From: Methyloversatilis sp. XJ19-49
GTDB taxonomy: Bacteria; Pseudomonadota; Gammaproteobacteria; Burkholderiales; Rhodocyclaceae
NCBI RefSeq assembly: GCF_024580145.1
Contig: NZ_JANINI010000017.1
Span: 17,582 to 81,581 of the forward strand
Length of the DNA: 64,000 nucleotides
Direction: 5' to 3'
Shown piece by piece: positions 44,264 through 55,312 of the stretch (its first letter is position 1; each line of letters begins with the position of its first letter). The translations under genes were made by a program, and so were the position numbers. The notes under the pieces were generated by a model. That model ran no database searches, was not told the origin of the DNA, and worked only from the letters and a program-made list of their open reading frames with translations.

Positions 44264-46099
44264 TCATCCGGTGCTGTCTGCGGACCTGTGCAGGCAATCA
44301 GATTCAGTGATGCCGGTTTTCGCTGCTGTCGGGGATGCATCGGACGTCCCGGCATCGGCAAAAAGCAGTTCCCTGATTTGACCTCGTTCGGCAGCGGTGG
44401 GCCAAACGGCGTTTTCGAGCGTGGTGGCGTGTTTTTGCGCTGCGATGGCCGCGTGCGCCGGATCGATGCGTCCTTGCGCGTCGAAACCTACTAGGCTGTA
44501 CGTCTCGTTGACGACGCTATCCGGGGCATCGTCTTTCAGATTCACGTACCAGATGGCGAGACGCAAGGTCTGTCCCGCCATGGCATCAAGCTTCGCCTCG
44601 CCGCGCACCAGTGCAACGTACAAGGCGTGGGGGACCGCATGGACACCCCTGCTTTCGTCGAGCAGGAAAACATAGGAAGCATGCGCAGCCTCGTCGGCTC
44701 CGGCAGTACCGGTGCAGGCCTGCACCGACCGGCCTGAAGCATCGGGCGAGCTGTACACCGGCGCAAAGCCACCACCCGGCGTGCGGAAGTTGGTGGTCTG
44801 TCCCTGGTACATCCGGGCCGCCACCCACTGTACTGCGCCGTTGTAAGCGTAGGCGCGAAGGTCGTACTTCATGGCCTTGGGGGCCCGCTGTGCCTCCGCC
44901 GCTCGCGGGTCGTCGATCACCCGTTCCCCTGGCGCAACGATGGCCTGGGCTACGTATTCACCCGCCAGGATGTCATGCCAGACCCGCTTCGTCAGCTTGT
45001 CTCCCCGATAGGCCGCGCGGCCGCCGAAGCCGGCAACGGGTTTGAAGAACAGACTGCGGCGCGCGTCCCACAAGCGCTGCGCATCGCCGGCATCCACCAC
45101 CTCGGTGTGCGGCACGTGCTCGAGCAGTATTTGCTGCGTGGCATGCGGTACGCCTAGGGCTTGCAGTCGCGCAGCGTCGCTGAACAGCGCGAGGAGCCGC
45201 TTGTCGGCGTACAGCGCATGGGCCTGCGGGTGCGGTGTCAGCACCACGGCATGCTGCAGGTACGCTTCACGCAGTGCAGCGCTGCCCGGCTGCTCGAGGT
45301 AGAAATCGGTCAAGCGGTTATAGACCAGATCAATGGCCAGGTCGCCGTGCCACAGCATGCCATCGCGCCATTCGAGCGCAGCCGGATCGGCGATTACCGT
45401 TCGCAGGCCATGGCGTTCGAACAATTGCTGGAACAACAGGAACTCGGGGTAGAGGTACTGATCCTGGGGTGCCACGTCGACGATGGCGATGCTGGCCAGT
45501 GCTTGCGTGCTTGCGGACAAGCAGCTCGTCTCATGCGCCAACGCCCACTCATGCCGGAACATGGCGACGATCTGCTGCTCGAAAAAAATGACGCTGGCCA
45601 GTGTCGGCACCATTGAATCGACTGCCGCGCAGCAGGCACGCTGCGCTCGTGCCAGCACGGCGTTGAGCATGGCCCCGCCAGCGTTGGTGTTGATTTCGAT
45701 CAGTCCGAGATGCCCTTGGCTCAGATGGAAGTCATAGCCGAAGAAAGCACCTAGCGGCCCGCGCGCCCCCAGCCGTGCGATGGCTGGCGCCGCGCCCAGC
45801 ACCTGCTCCCTGTAGGCCGGAAGCGCCACCACCGACTCAACGGCCTCCATCACCTGTGCCATTCGATGCAGCTGCGGCGTCGCAACGAATACGGGCAGGG
45901 CTGCGAAGAGAAACGGCGAGCGCTGCCGGACCATCTCGGCCAGCCCGGGCTGGCCCAGTTCCAGATCGAGGGCATGCGCCAGCGCCTTCCCGTCGAGGCT
46001 CAAGCAGAAGCAAGCACTGTTGAGCATGTCGACTGAGCTGCGGCGCGCCTCACGAGGGAGCTGTCGCAAGTTAGCGTTTTTGGTGTTGTCGGCGGTCAT
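44264..46099 (-). CDS. Large ATP-grasp-like protein of unknown function
   Basis: I do not recognise a named family for this 611-residue protein. Residues 115-150 (GAFFGYDFHLSQGHLGLIEINTNAGG) and 350-450 (FFKPVAGFGGRAAYRG with a candidate ATP-binding Lys353, KYDLRAYAYNGAVQWVAARM, NFRTPGGGFAPV) have the look of an ATP-grasp ligase, possibly circularly permuted as in glutathionylspermidine-synthase-like enzymes. The last 90 residues form an acidic extra region with NETYSLVGFDAQGRIDPAH. No signal peptide is visible, so it is cytoplasmic. GAGGA lies four bases before ATG 46099. The context of copper genes suggests a peptide or amide ligase used in metal stress, but this is inference. Confidence 0.8.
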   Translation of the reverse strand: MTADNTKNANLRQLPREARRSSVDMLNSACFCLSLDGKALAHALDLELGQPGLAEMVRQRSPFLFAALPVFVATPQLHRMAQVMEAVESVVALPAYREQVLGAAPAIARLGARGPLGAFFGYDFHLSQGHLGLIEINTNAGGAMLNAVLARAQRACCAAVDSMVPTLASVIFFEQQIVAMFRHEWALAHETSCLSASTQALASIAIVDVAPQDQYLYPEFLLFQQLFERHGLRTVIADPAALEWRDGMLWHGDLAIDLVYNRLTDFYLEQPGSAALREAYLQHAVVLTPHPQAHALYADKRLLALFSDAARLQALGVPHATQQILLEHVPHTEVVDAGDAQRLWDARRSLFFKPVAGFGGRAAYRGDKLTKRVWHDILAGEYVAQAIVAPGERVIDDPRAAEAQRAPKAMKYDLRAYAYNGAVQWVAARMYQGQTTNFRTPGGGFAPVYSSPDASGRSVQACTGTAGADEAAHASYVFLLDESRGVHAVPHALYVALVRGEAKLDAMAGQTLRLAIWYVNLKDDAPDSVVNETYSLVGFDAQGRIDPAHAAIAAQKHATTLENAVWPTAAERGQIRELLFADAGTSDASPTAAKTGITESDCLHRSADSTG

Positions 46100-46510
46100 G
46101 TCCTCAGGCGGAGCGCGTTGGCGATTGACCATCGGCACACAGCGAGTCAAGGCGATTCAAGAAAATACCCGTTGCACCGCGGCTGTCGGTGCGCCGGCCC
46201 ACCGATTCCACAATCGACACGACGACCCGCAAGGTGAGCGACCGTGGCGTGCGGCAACGAACGGACACCCTCTCCCGGCAGGTGCAGCGTGGACGATTGA
46301 AACCAAATGTGCGAGTGCCGGAAAAGGTCGCCAAGTTGACGCCGACATCTACGCCACGTTTGCCGGCGATCGGCGTCCACCTCTCGTTCGGCACAGACCC
46401 GTACCGCGTTCGATCAGTGAAATGACGTGCAACGCCAGCGTCTGGTTTCTGCACACTCATCGCGATCGCGATTGACCGCCAGCTGCTTAATTTTTTCCTT
46501 GAGGTCCCCC
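46100..46510. other. Divergent intergenic region
   Basis: The 411 bp between the divergent ATP-grasp-like gene and the Met-rich protein gene hold no recognisable coding sequence. Both promoters must lie here. A TTGACC at 46472-46477 is present without a well-spaced -10. Confidence 0.5.
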
Positions 46511-46939
46511 ATGAAAAACATCCGCAATCTTTCCCTTGCCCTGGCCCTCTCTGCCATCGGTGCGCACAGTTGGGCCGCCGAGCACGATCACCACGAGGGA
46601 CATCACGCAAAGGGCTCTGCTGACGCTTCCAAGTCCATGCCCGGCAAGACATCGCCGGAGATGGCCCGGATGGCGAACCACATGAAGGCCATGCAGGATA
46701 TGCATGGGAAGATGATGAACGCCAAAACGCCCGAAGAACGTAATTCGTTGATGGGCGAGCACATGAAGATGATGCATGAAGGCATGGGCATGATGACGGG
46801 TATGGGCGGCATGGCTGATTCCAAAAATCCGACCACCATGGGCCATCGCCAGAACATGATGGAGCACCGCATGGACATGATGCAGAACATGATGCAGATG
46901 ATGATCGATCGTCTTCCGCAGACGCCGGCAAAACCGTGA
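46511..46939 (+). CDS. Met/His-rich exported protein, probable copper binding
   Basis: The 142-residue protein has a signal peptide (LSLALALSAIGAHSWA), a His cluster right after the cleavage site (EHDHHEGHHAKG) and a body crowded with Met (HMKAMQDMHGKMM, HMKMMHEGMGMMTGMGGM, MMEHRMDMMQNMMQMM). Such Met/His arrays bind Cu(I)/Ag(I) in periplasmic proteins (compare CopC-, PcoE- and CusF-associated proteins), though no exact family is recognised. TTGAGG precedes the ATG. It fits the nearby copper ATPase. Confidence 0.8.
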   Translation: MKNIRNLSLALALSAIGAHSWAAEHDHHEGHHAKGSADASKSMPGKTSPEMARMANHMKAMQDMHGKMMNAKTPEERNSLMGEHMKMMHEGMGMMTGMGGMADSKNPTTMGHRQNMMEHRMDMMQNMMQMMIDRLPQTPAKP

Positions 46940-47059
46940 GAAGGATGCCGTAGACGAGCGGCGCGGCAATGGGGCGCCGTGCCGAACTGCGCTGAACTAC
47001 GTCTGAAAGCGTCGGACCATCGCACAGGGCGTCGAGCCCACGATGGCGCTATTCAGGCC

Positions 47060-47540
47060 CTAAGCACTCGGTATCATGCGGCGCTCTCGTCGGCGCTTGC
47101 CGTGCGCTGCAGAAGCGACGACCGTTGGCCCTGAAAGACTTTCAGCGAGTATCGTTTTCGTCGCGGTAATCACGCCATCGATCGCCGTAAGACTCACTGC
47201 ACACCCACTGTCATATGCCTTGGCATTTTTCTTGTCAATGCCGATATTCATGACCCGCTTGCGCACGCCGGCGAGCACGTGAGGCGCGGCGGCCCATGTC
47301 AGGGCGAGCAGCAGCACCCCCCGACCATGGCGTATCGACCGCTTCGCGCTGCGACTCGAACGCGGCTTCGCTGGCGAGCGAACGGTCGAGCACCAGTGCG
47401 AGCACGGGAAGACCGAACAACAGCAGCACGCCCGAGATTCGGTGCCCGATCGATGCGATCGCGCCGATCGGGAATCGGATACGGAAGATATTCAGGGATT
47501 TCGGCGCGTCGCGGAATGGAGATTGCATGCTTGCCTCCAT
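47060..47540 (-). pseudogene. sdhC: Frameshifted sdhC-like gene (succinate dehydrogenase cytochrome b556 subunit)
   Basis: The first part (from 47540 or 47528) reads SLNIFRIRFPIGAIASIGHRISGVLLLFGLPVL, the SdhC opening. After a run of six C on the plus strand (47317-47322) the frame is lost; removing one base restores VLLLALTWAAAPHVLAGVRKRVMNIGI, the third SdhC helix region with the heme-ligand-type His. The usual RHLxxD is changed to RKRVMN, and no sdhD, sdhA or sdhB is nearby. It is therefore most likely a decayed, orphan copy. Confidence 0.7.
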
Positions 47541-47646
47541 GAGGCATCGGTCGCACGGGCCAAGACGGCAGGATGGTCAATCGAGGTGGGTCTGGTTCGA
47601 CGCGATTCACCGATACAGGTGCTTCAGGTCTGGACGGCCGGCATAC

Positions 47647-47717
47647 CGACGCGAGAAGCACAACGCTAGGCCACGCTGCCTGGTCCATTTGTATGGAGGG
47701 GAACGCATGCGATCTGC
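47647..47717. repeat. Conserved upstream element, copy 2 (paired with 43771-43841)
   Basis: The segment matches the element upstream of the copper operon (shared core CAACGCTAGGCC, GTCCAT, TGTA, GGAGG, GAACGCA). Here it lies about 107 bp upstream of the sdhC relic on the minus strand and next to the 3' end of the P2-type ATPase gene. Confidence 0.55.
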
Positions 47718-47821
47718 TTCCCCGCGGTGCGAGCTCTGGCGCGGCGGGGTCGACAGGCCCGCCTGGCAACGGCGGTCGAGGTCGATGACAACAGACTACC
47801 TCGGGCAGGACCCTCGTACGC

Positions 47822-50734
47822 TCATGGCCCGGGTGTTGCGGGCGCCTGTCGGATCCGGCGGCGTCGCAGCAGCTTTCGCCCTTCACTGAACCACAGCACG
47901 CCGCTGGCCATCGCCACACACACGCCCCACTGGCCGGCCGAGAGCGGCACGGTGCCGAAGGCTAGGTTGAGGAAAGGCAGGTGCACCACCGCGACCTGCA
48001 GCGCGGTCGACAAGGCCACCGCAGCCCACAGCCAACGATTCGAGAAAGCCGCCCGGAACGCCGAGGCGGTCGCCGAGCGCGCATTGAAGCAGTTGAACAG
48101 CTGCGTCAGCACCAGCACCGTGAAGGCGGCGGTGCGTGCGTGTTCCAGGCTGTGCGGGTCGGCGCTGAGCCAGCCGTTCACCGGTTCGATCAACCCGCCG
48201 GGCAGAAACAGATCCAGCGTCAGCAGGGTCAGCACCGCCATCACCACGCCGCCTTCCACCACACTCCACGCCATGGCCGAATCCAGAATGCGCTGGCTGC
48301 GCGGGCGCGGATGGCGTGCCATGACGTCGTCGGCAATCGGGTCCACGCCCATGGCCAGCGCAGGCCCGGTATCGGTGATGAGGTTGATCCACAGGATCTG
48401 CGTAGCCAGCAGCGGCAGCACCACCGCGCCGCCCGAGCCGGTGGCTGTGGCCTCCAGGCCGATGGCACCGGCCCCCACCACGCCGGCAAACACTGTCAGT
48501 ACCTCGGCCAGGTTCGACGACAGCAGGTAGCGCAGGAACTTGCGGATGTTGTCGAGCACGCCCCGCCCTTCGCGCACCGCCAGTACGATGGTTGCGAAGT
48601 GGTCGTCGGCCAGGATCATGCGCGCCGCTTCCTTGCTGACCTCGGTGCCCGCCACGCCCATCGCGACGCCGATGTCGGCGGCCTTCAGCGCCGGTGCATC
48701 GTTGACGCCATCGCCCGTCATCGCCACCACCTGGCCGCTGGCCTGCAGCGCCTGCACGATGCGCAGCTTGTGCCGCGGTGCCACGCGGGCGAATACCGAT
48801 GTATTCAGTGTGGCGGCGGCAAAGGCCTTGTCGTCGCTCAGCCGGTCGAGTTCGATGCCGGTGAGGACCGGCGCCCCGGCATCGACGATGCCGAGATCGG
48901 CTGCGATGCGCGCGGCGGTTCGCGGGTGGTCGCCGGTGATCATGATCACGCGGATGCCGGCCTCGCGGGCTTCGGCGATGGCCACCGCAGCCTCCTCGCG
49001 CGGCGGGTCGATGATGCCGACGGTGCCGAGGTACTCCAGACCCTGCTCGAGCGCCGCGGCCTCGTCCGCATCGTCGGGAATCTGCGCATCCGGCGCCAGT
49101 GTGCGGCGCGCCACGGCCAGCGTGCGCAGTGCGTCGCCGGCCATCGCCGCCACGTCGGCCAGCACCTGCGCGTGCAGGCTCGCATCCAGCGCCACCGTGA
49201 CCTCACCCTGGCGTGCGTGGGTGCAGTGCGCCAGCAGCACGTCGGGCGCACCCTTGGTGAAGAGCACGCGCGCATCGCCGTCGCCATGGTGCGCCACCAG
49301 CACCGACATCATCTTGCGCTGCGAGGTGAAGGGGATCTCGCCGATGCGTTCGTAGCGTTCCTTCGTCCCGGGCGCGGCCTCGCTTTTGGCCGGGTCACCC
49401 AGCTTGCGTTCGGCCACCAGGAACGCGGCTTCGGTCGGATCGCCCTGGATGACCCAGGTGCCGGCGTCGTCCTGCTGCAGATGGGCGTTGCCGGCCAGGC
49501 TGCCGCCGCGCAGCACGGCCTGCAGCTCCTGGCGCAGCGGGCCTGCGGTCAGCTCAACACCGGCCGCCTCGACGCGCCCCTTGGGGGCGTAGCCGACGCC
49601 AGTGATATCGCTGCGCCCCGAGGCCGTCATCACCCGCTGCACCGTCATCTCACCGCGCGTCAGCGTGCCGGTCTTGTCCGAAGCGATGACCGAGGCCGAG
49701 CCCAGCGTCTCGACCGAAGCCAGCTTCTTGACGATGGCGTTGTGGTGCGCCATCCGGCGTACCCCCATCGCCAGCACCACCGACAGGATCGCCGGCAGGC
49801 CTTCGGGCACGGCGGCCACGGCCAGCGATACCCCGAGCAGCAGCACGGCGACCACATCGGACACGCCATGGATGTCGGCAGTGAGCAGAATCGTGGCTAC
49901 CACTGCGGCGGCGATGGCCAGCGCAGCGATGCCCAGCATCTTGCCCAGGTGCGCGATCTCGACCTGCAGGGGGGTAGGTGCGTCGGGCGTGGTGTCCAGC
50001 AAGGTGGCGATGCCGCCCATCTCGGTCTGCATGCCGGTGGCGGTGACGATGGCGTGCCCGGTGCCCTGCGCGACCGCGGTGCCCTTGAAGACCATGTTCA
50101 GCCGGTCGCCCAGGGCCGCAACCGCAGGCAGCGGTGCCGCATTTTTCAGTACCGCCTCGCTCTCGCCCGTCAGCGGCGCTTCCAGCAGCATCAGCGCGGC
50201 GGCCTGCACAAGTCGCGCATCGGCGCCCACGGCGTCGCCCTCGGCGAGCACCAGCACGTCACCCTTCACGAGTTCGGCACTGGGCACCCGGGCCACGGCG
50301 CCGTCGCGCAGCACGGCCGACGTGGCGGTGGTCATCTTCGCCAGCGCCGCCACCGCCTGCGCCGCCTTGGACTCCTGCAGCCAGCCCAGCACCGCATTCA
50401 GCACCACCACGCATGCGATGACGATGGCGTCCAGCGGCCAGCCCGCCGCACCTGCCTGACCCCGGCCTTCGAACCACCAGGCGGCCAGGGCCACGGCCGC
50501 TGCCGCGCCGAGCAGATAGACCAGGGGATCCTGCAACTGCGCCAGCGCACGGCGCCAGGGGGGCACGGGCGGCAGGGCGCGCAGTTCGTTGAGGCCGTCC
50601 GCCTGCAGCCGCTGCGCGGCTTCTTCGGCACCGAGGCCGCTCGACGGGTCGGTACCGAGCGCCGCCGCCAGATCGGTGATGTCGATCAGCGAAGGGTCGT
50701 CCGGTCGCGCGCCGGCAAGTTCTACCGGTCGCAC
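47822..50734 (-). CDS. P2-type cation ATPase (calcium-pump-like)
   Basis: The 970-residue pump has the P2A layout: N-terminal cation-ATPase domain, four plus six membrane helices, a cytoplasmic core, and a C-terminal helical domain. Motifs are LLEAPLTGES (actuator), VPEGLPAIL (P2A ion-site helix 4), SDKTGTLTRGEM (phosphorylation), KGAPDVLLAHC (nucleotide site), MTGDGVNDAPALKAADIGVAM (hinge) and LWINLITDTGPALAMG in helix 6. Ca2+ or Mn2+ export is most likely. No partner gene is evident; it is divergent from the DUF2254 gene. Confidence 0.92.
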   Translation of the reverse strand: MRPVELAGARPDDPSLIDITDLAAALGTDPSSGLGAEEAAQRLQADGLNELRALPPVPPWRRALAQLQDPLVYLLGAAAAVALAAWWFEGRGQAGAAGWPLDAIVIACVVVLNAVLGWLQESKAAQAVAALAKMTTATSAVLRDGAVARVPSAELVKGDVLVLAEGDAVGADARLVQAAALMLLEAPLTGESEAVLKNAAPLPAVAALGDRLNMVFKGTAVAQGTGHAIVTATGMQTEMGGIATLLDTTPDAPTPLQVEIAHLGKMLGIAALAIAAAVVATILLTADIHGVSDVVAVLLLGVSLAVAAVPEGLPAILSVVLAMGVRRMAHHNAIVKKLASVETLGSASVIASDKTGTLTRGEMTVQRVMTASGRSDITGVGYAPKGRVEAAGVELTAGPLRQELQAVLRGGSLAGNAHLQQDDAGTWVIQGDPTEAAFLVAERKLGDPAKSEAAPGTKERYERIGEIPFTSQRKMMSVLVAHHGDGDARVLFTKGAPDVLLAHCTHARQGEVTVALDASLHAQVLADVAAMAGDALRTLAVARRTLAPDAQIPDDADEAAALEQGLEYLGTVGIIDPPREEAAVAIAEAREAGIRVIMITGDHPRTAARIAADLGIVDAGAPVLTGIELDRLSDDKAFAAATLNTSVFARVAPRHKLRIVQALQASGQVVAMTGDGVNDAPALKAADIGVAMGVAGTEVSKEAARMILADDHFATIVLAVREGRGVLDNIRKFLRYLLSSNLAEVLTVFAGVVGAGAIGLEATATGSGGAVVLPLLATQILWINLITDTGPALAMGVDPIADDVMARHPRPRSQRILDSAMAWSVVEGGVVMAVLTLLTLDLFLPGGLIEPVNGWLSADPHSLEHARTAAFTVLVLTQLFNCFNARSATASAFRAAFSNRWLWAAVALSTALQVAVVHLPFLNLAFGTVPLSAGQWGVCVAMASGVLWFSEGRKLLRRRRIRQAPATPGP

Positions 50735-51153
50735 GGGCTGCAGCAGTCGATGGCGTCGGCCCTGTCATCGAAGCAGCGATCTTTCACGTCGCCGACGGCG
50801 AAGTCCTGCAGGTCCGTTGTTTGTCGAAGCATCGTGTGCCGGCTTTCATCTGTTTCGAAAACACGGCGCCTGCAGTGAGCAGGGGCCGCAAATGCGCGGC
50901 AGATGTGCGGTCGGCCGGCCGTCGCACCCGGAGGCACGTTACTTCAAGATGCGCATCGAGAGGCGATGCGTCGGTGCGATGACGTACAGGGCGGCCTCCC
51001 TGCCGACGCGGGATATACTCGATTCGTCGTTCGGGAGCCTTGGTGACTGGGGAATGAGGCGTGCTCCGGCGCGAAGGCTCACGCTCGGCCGCTGGCCCGT
51101 CCGGCGCCCGCCCGTGGGGCTTTTTCGGGCGCACGCACTGGAGGCGAGTCATC
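50735..51153. other. Divergent intergenic region before the DUF2254 gene
   Basis: The 419 bp contain no recognisable gene. They must carry promoters for both the P2 ATPase gene (minus) and the DUF2254 gene (plus). GATATACT at 51012-51019 resembles a -10, but a matching -35 is not clear. Confidence 0.45.
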
Positions 51154-52515
51154 TTGAAGGCACTGCTGCTGAAGTACTGGGAACGCCTGCGATCCAGTTT
51201 CTGGTTCGTACCTGCGGCGATGGCCTGTCTTGCCGTGGCGTTGGCGTTCGGAGCCGTTGCGCTCGACCGGGCCGTTACCGACGACTGGCTGGAGCGTCTG
51301 GGCTGGCGCTATTCCGGGGGTGCAGAGGGCGCGAGCCTGATGTTGAGCACCGTAGCCGGGTCGATGATCGCCATCGCAGGAACCGTGTTCTCGATGACGC
51401 TGGTCGCGATGTCGCTGGCGTCGTCACAGCTGGGGCCCCGCCTGTTGCGCAATTTCATGCGCGACACCGCCAACCAGCTGGTGCTGGGCACTTTCGTGGC
51501 TACCTTCGTCTACTGCCTGCTTGTGCTGCGCACCATACGGCGCGCCGACGAAGTGGCCTTCGTGCCTCAGCTGTCCGTCAGCGTCGGCGTGCTGCTGGCC
51601 GTGCTCAGCATCGGGGTACTGATCTACTTCATCCATCATGTATCCGTGTCGATCCAGGCGGATGTGGTCGTGGCCCGGGTCAGCGACGAGCTGCACGACG
51701 GGATCGACAGGATGTTTCCCGGACACCTCGGAAAGTCCCGATCGGAAACGCCGAACCCACCGGATGAAGCCGAGCTGCCGGCCGTTTTCGCGCGCGAAGC
51801 GCGTCCCGCGGGGGCGCTCGAAGACGGTTATCTCCAGTTGATCGATGCCGACGCTCTGATGGAACTGGCCCGTGAGCAGGATCTGCTGCTGCAGCTGGAA
51901 TGCCGGCCCGGGCACTACCTCGTCCGCGGACAGACGATGGTCATGGTCTGGCCGGGCGATCGCGTGACCGAGGAACTGGTGGACCAGCTGAACGCCGCCT
52001 TCGTGCTCGGCAACCAGCGCACCGCCACCGCGGACATCGAGTTCTCCTTCCTGCAGTTGGTCGAGATCGCCGTGCGCGCGTTGTCCCCGGGCATCAACGA
52101 CCCGTTTACGGCGATCGCCTGCGTGGACAGACTGGGATCGGCCCTGTGCCGTCTGGCCCGGAGCGACATGCCATCGCCCTTCCGGTTCGACGATCTCGGG
52201 CAGCTGCGGCTGGTGGCCAACGGGTACACCTTTGCAGGCGTCACGGACACGGCCTTCAACCAGATCAGGCAGAACGCGCGGTCGAACCCGGCCGTGGCGA
52301 TCCGCATGCTCGATGCGATCGCTCAGATCGCCGGCCACGTGCGCAGCGCGCAGGATGCGGCCTGTCTGCGCCGCCACGCTGACATGATCGTCCGGGGCGC
52401 GCGCGAGGCCGTGCCGGAAGCGGGCGATCGGCTCGACGTCGAGGCACGCTACCTTGCCGCGACAACGCCGCTGCGCGAACTTCACGGCGCGGCCGGCGAC
52501 GAGGCCGGCAGCTGA
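51154..52515 (+). CDS. DUF2254 membrane protein
   Basis: The 453-residue protein has four membrane helices in the first 180 residues (VPAAMACLAVALAFGAVAL, AGSMIAIAGTVFSMTLVAMS, LGTFVATFVYCLLVLRTI, VSVGVLLAVLSIGVLIYFIH). They are followed by a cytoplasmic region with QLECRPGHYLVRGQTM and the DUF2254 hallmark AVRALSPGINDPFTAIACVDRL. The function is unknown. The start is TTG at 51154, supported by GGAGG nine bases upstream; the frame is open to 51061 but without a better start. Confidence 0.85.
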   Translation: MKALLLKYWERLRSSFWFVPAAMACLAVALAFGAVALDRAVTDDWLERLGWRYSGGAEGASLMLSTVAGSMIAIAGTVFSMTLVAMSLASSQLGPRLLRNFMRDTANQLVLGTFVATFVYCLLVLRTIRRADEVAFVPQLSVSVGVLLAVLSIGVLIYFIHHVSVSIQADVVVARVSDELHDGIDRMFPGHLGKSRSETPNPPDEAELPAVFAREARPAGALEDGYLQLIDADALMELAREQDLLLQLECRPGHYLVRGQTMVMVWPGDRVTEELVDQLNAAFVLGNQRTATADIEFSFLQLVEIAVRALSPGINDPFTAIACVDRLGSALCRLARSDMPSPFRFDDLGQLRLVANGYTFAGVTDTAFNQIRQNARSNPAVAIRMLDAIAQIAGHVRSAQDAACLRRHADMIVRGAREAVPEAGDRLDVEARYLAATTPLRELHGAAGDEAGS

Positions 52516-54681
<2,166 letters not shown>

Positions 54682-54685
<4 letters not shown>

Positions 54686-55023
54686 ATCAGGACCCGAAAC
54701 GCAGGGCGCCGGGTCCGGTCCCGCCGACGCTGGCCGACCAGGTTGGCGCCAAGGCAAGGCGCAAGCTCAGGGCCCGCCGCGCCGGTCCGCCGGGGGTGTG
54801 GTCCGGCCTGGGCATGATGGGTTTGATCGGCTGGTCGGTGGCGTTGCCGACGCTGCTCGGCGCGGCCCTCGGTCTGTGGCTGGATCAGCGCTATCCCGGC
54901 GGACGTGCGTGGACGCTGGCTCTGCTGATGGCGGGATTGGCCATCGGCTGCCTGAATGCCTGGCATTGGGTGGCCCGGGAAGATCAGGCAATGCGGGACG
55001 AGCAGGAGCGTTCCGATGGCTGA
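54682..55023 (+). CDS. atpQ: N-type ATPase accessory membrane protein AtpQ (AtpI/AtpZ-like)
   Basis: The 113-residue protein has a basic N-terminus (KARRKLRARRAGPPGVW) and two membrane helices (GMMGLIGWSVALPTLLGAAL, ALLMAGLAIGCLNAWHWV), with GLWLDQRYPGGRAWT between them. AtpQ, with AtpR, is specific to N-ATPases and proposed to help c-ring assembly or cation handling. It overlaps atpC and atpR. Confidence 0.88.
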
Positions 55024-55312
55024 TGCCGGAATCTGGGCTGGAGCCATGCTGGCGGGTGCTGTGCTGGGGGCCGTCTTCTTCGGCGGGCTGTGGTGGACGG
55101 TGCAGCGGGGTATGGTCTCGGCCGCGCCGGCGCGCTGGCTCTTCGCCAGCCTCGTCGTGCGCACCGCAGTCGTGCTGGCGGGCTTCCATGCTGTGGGAGC
55201 CGGGCAAGCTGGTCGGCTGGGAGTCTGCCTGCTGGGATTCCTGCTTGCGCGGGCCCTCATCCTGCGCGCCACGCGACCGGCTGCCGCCGTGATGGGGCCC
55301 CCATGCGCCTGA
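55016..55312 (+). CDS. atpR: N-type ATPase accessory membrane protein AtpR
   Basis: The 98-residue protein has three hydrophobic helices (AGAMLAGAVLGAVFFGGLWW, WLFASLVVRTAVVLAGFHAV, LGVCLLGFLLARALI), with an arginine inside the second and third as seen in AtpR. In N-ATPases AtpR is thought to interact with the c subunits. It overlaps atpQ by 8 bp and atpB by 10 bp. Confidence 0.87.
   Translation: MADAGIWAGAMLAGAVLGAVFFGGLWWTVQRGMVSAAPARWLFASLVVRTAVVLAGFHAVGAGQAGRLGVCLLGFLLARALILRATRPAAAVMGPPCA

Noticed and set aside
46189..46425. 78-codon plus-strand frame in the divergent region before the Met/His-rich protein
   Set aside because: It has no ribosome site, no motif and an Arg/Thr-rich random-like composition.
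47981..50878. 965-codon plus-strand frame opposite the P2-type ATPase
   Set aside because: The minus strand carries all P-type ATPase motifs; the plus frame is Arg/His/Gln-rich and without domains.
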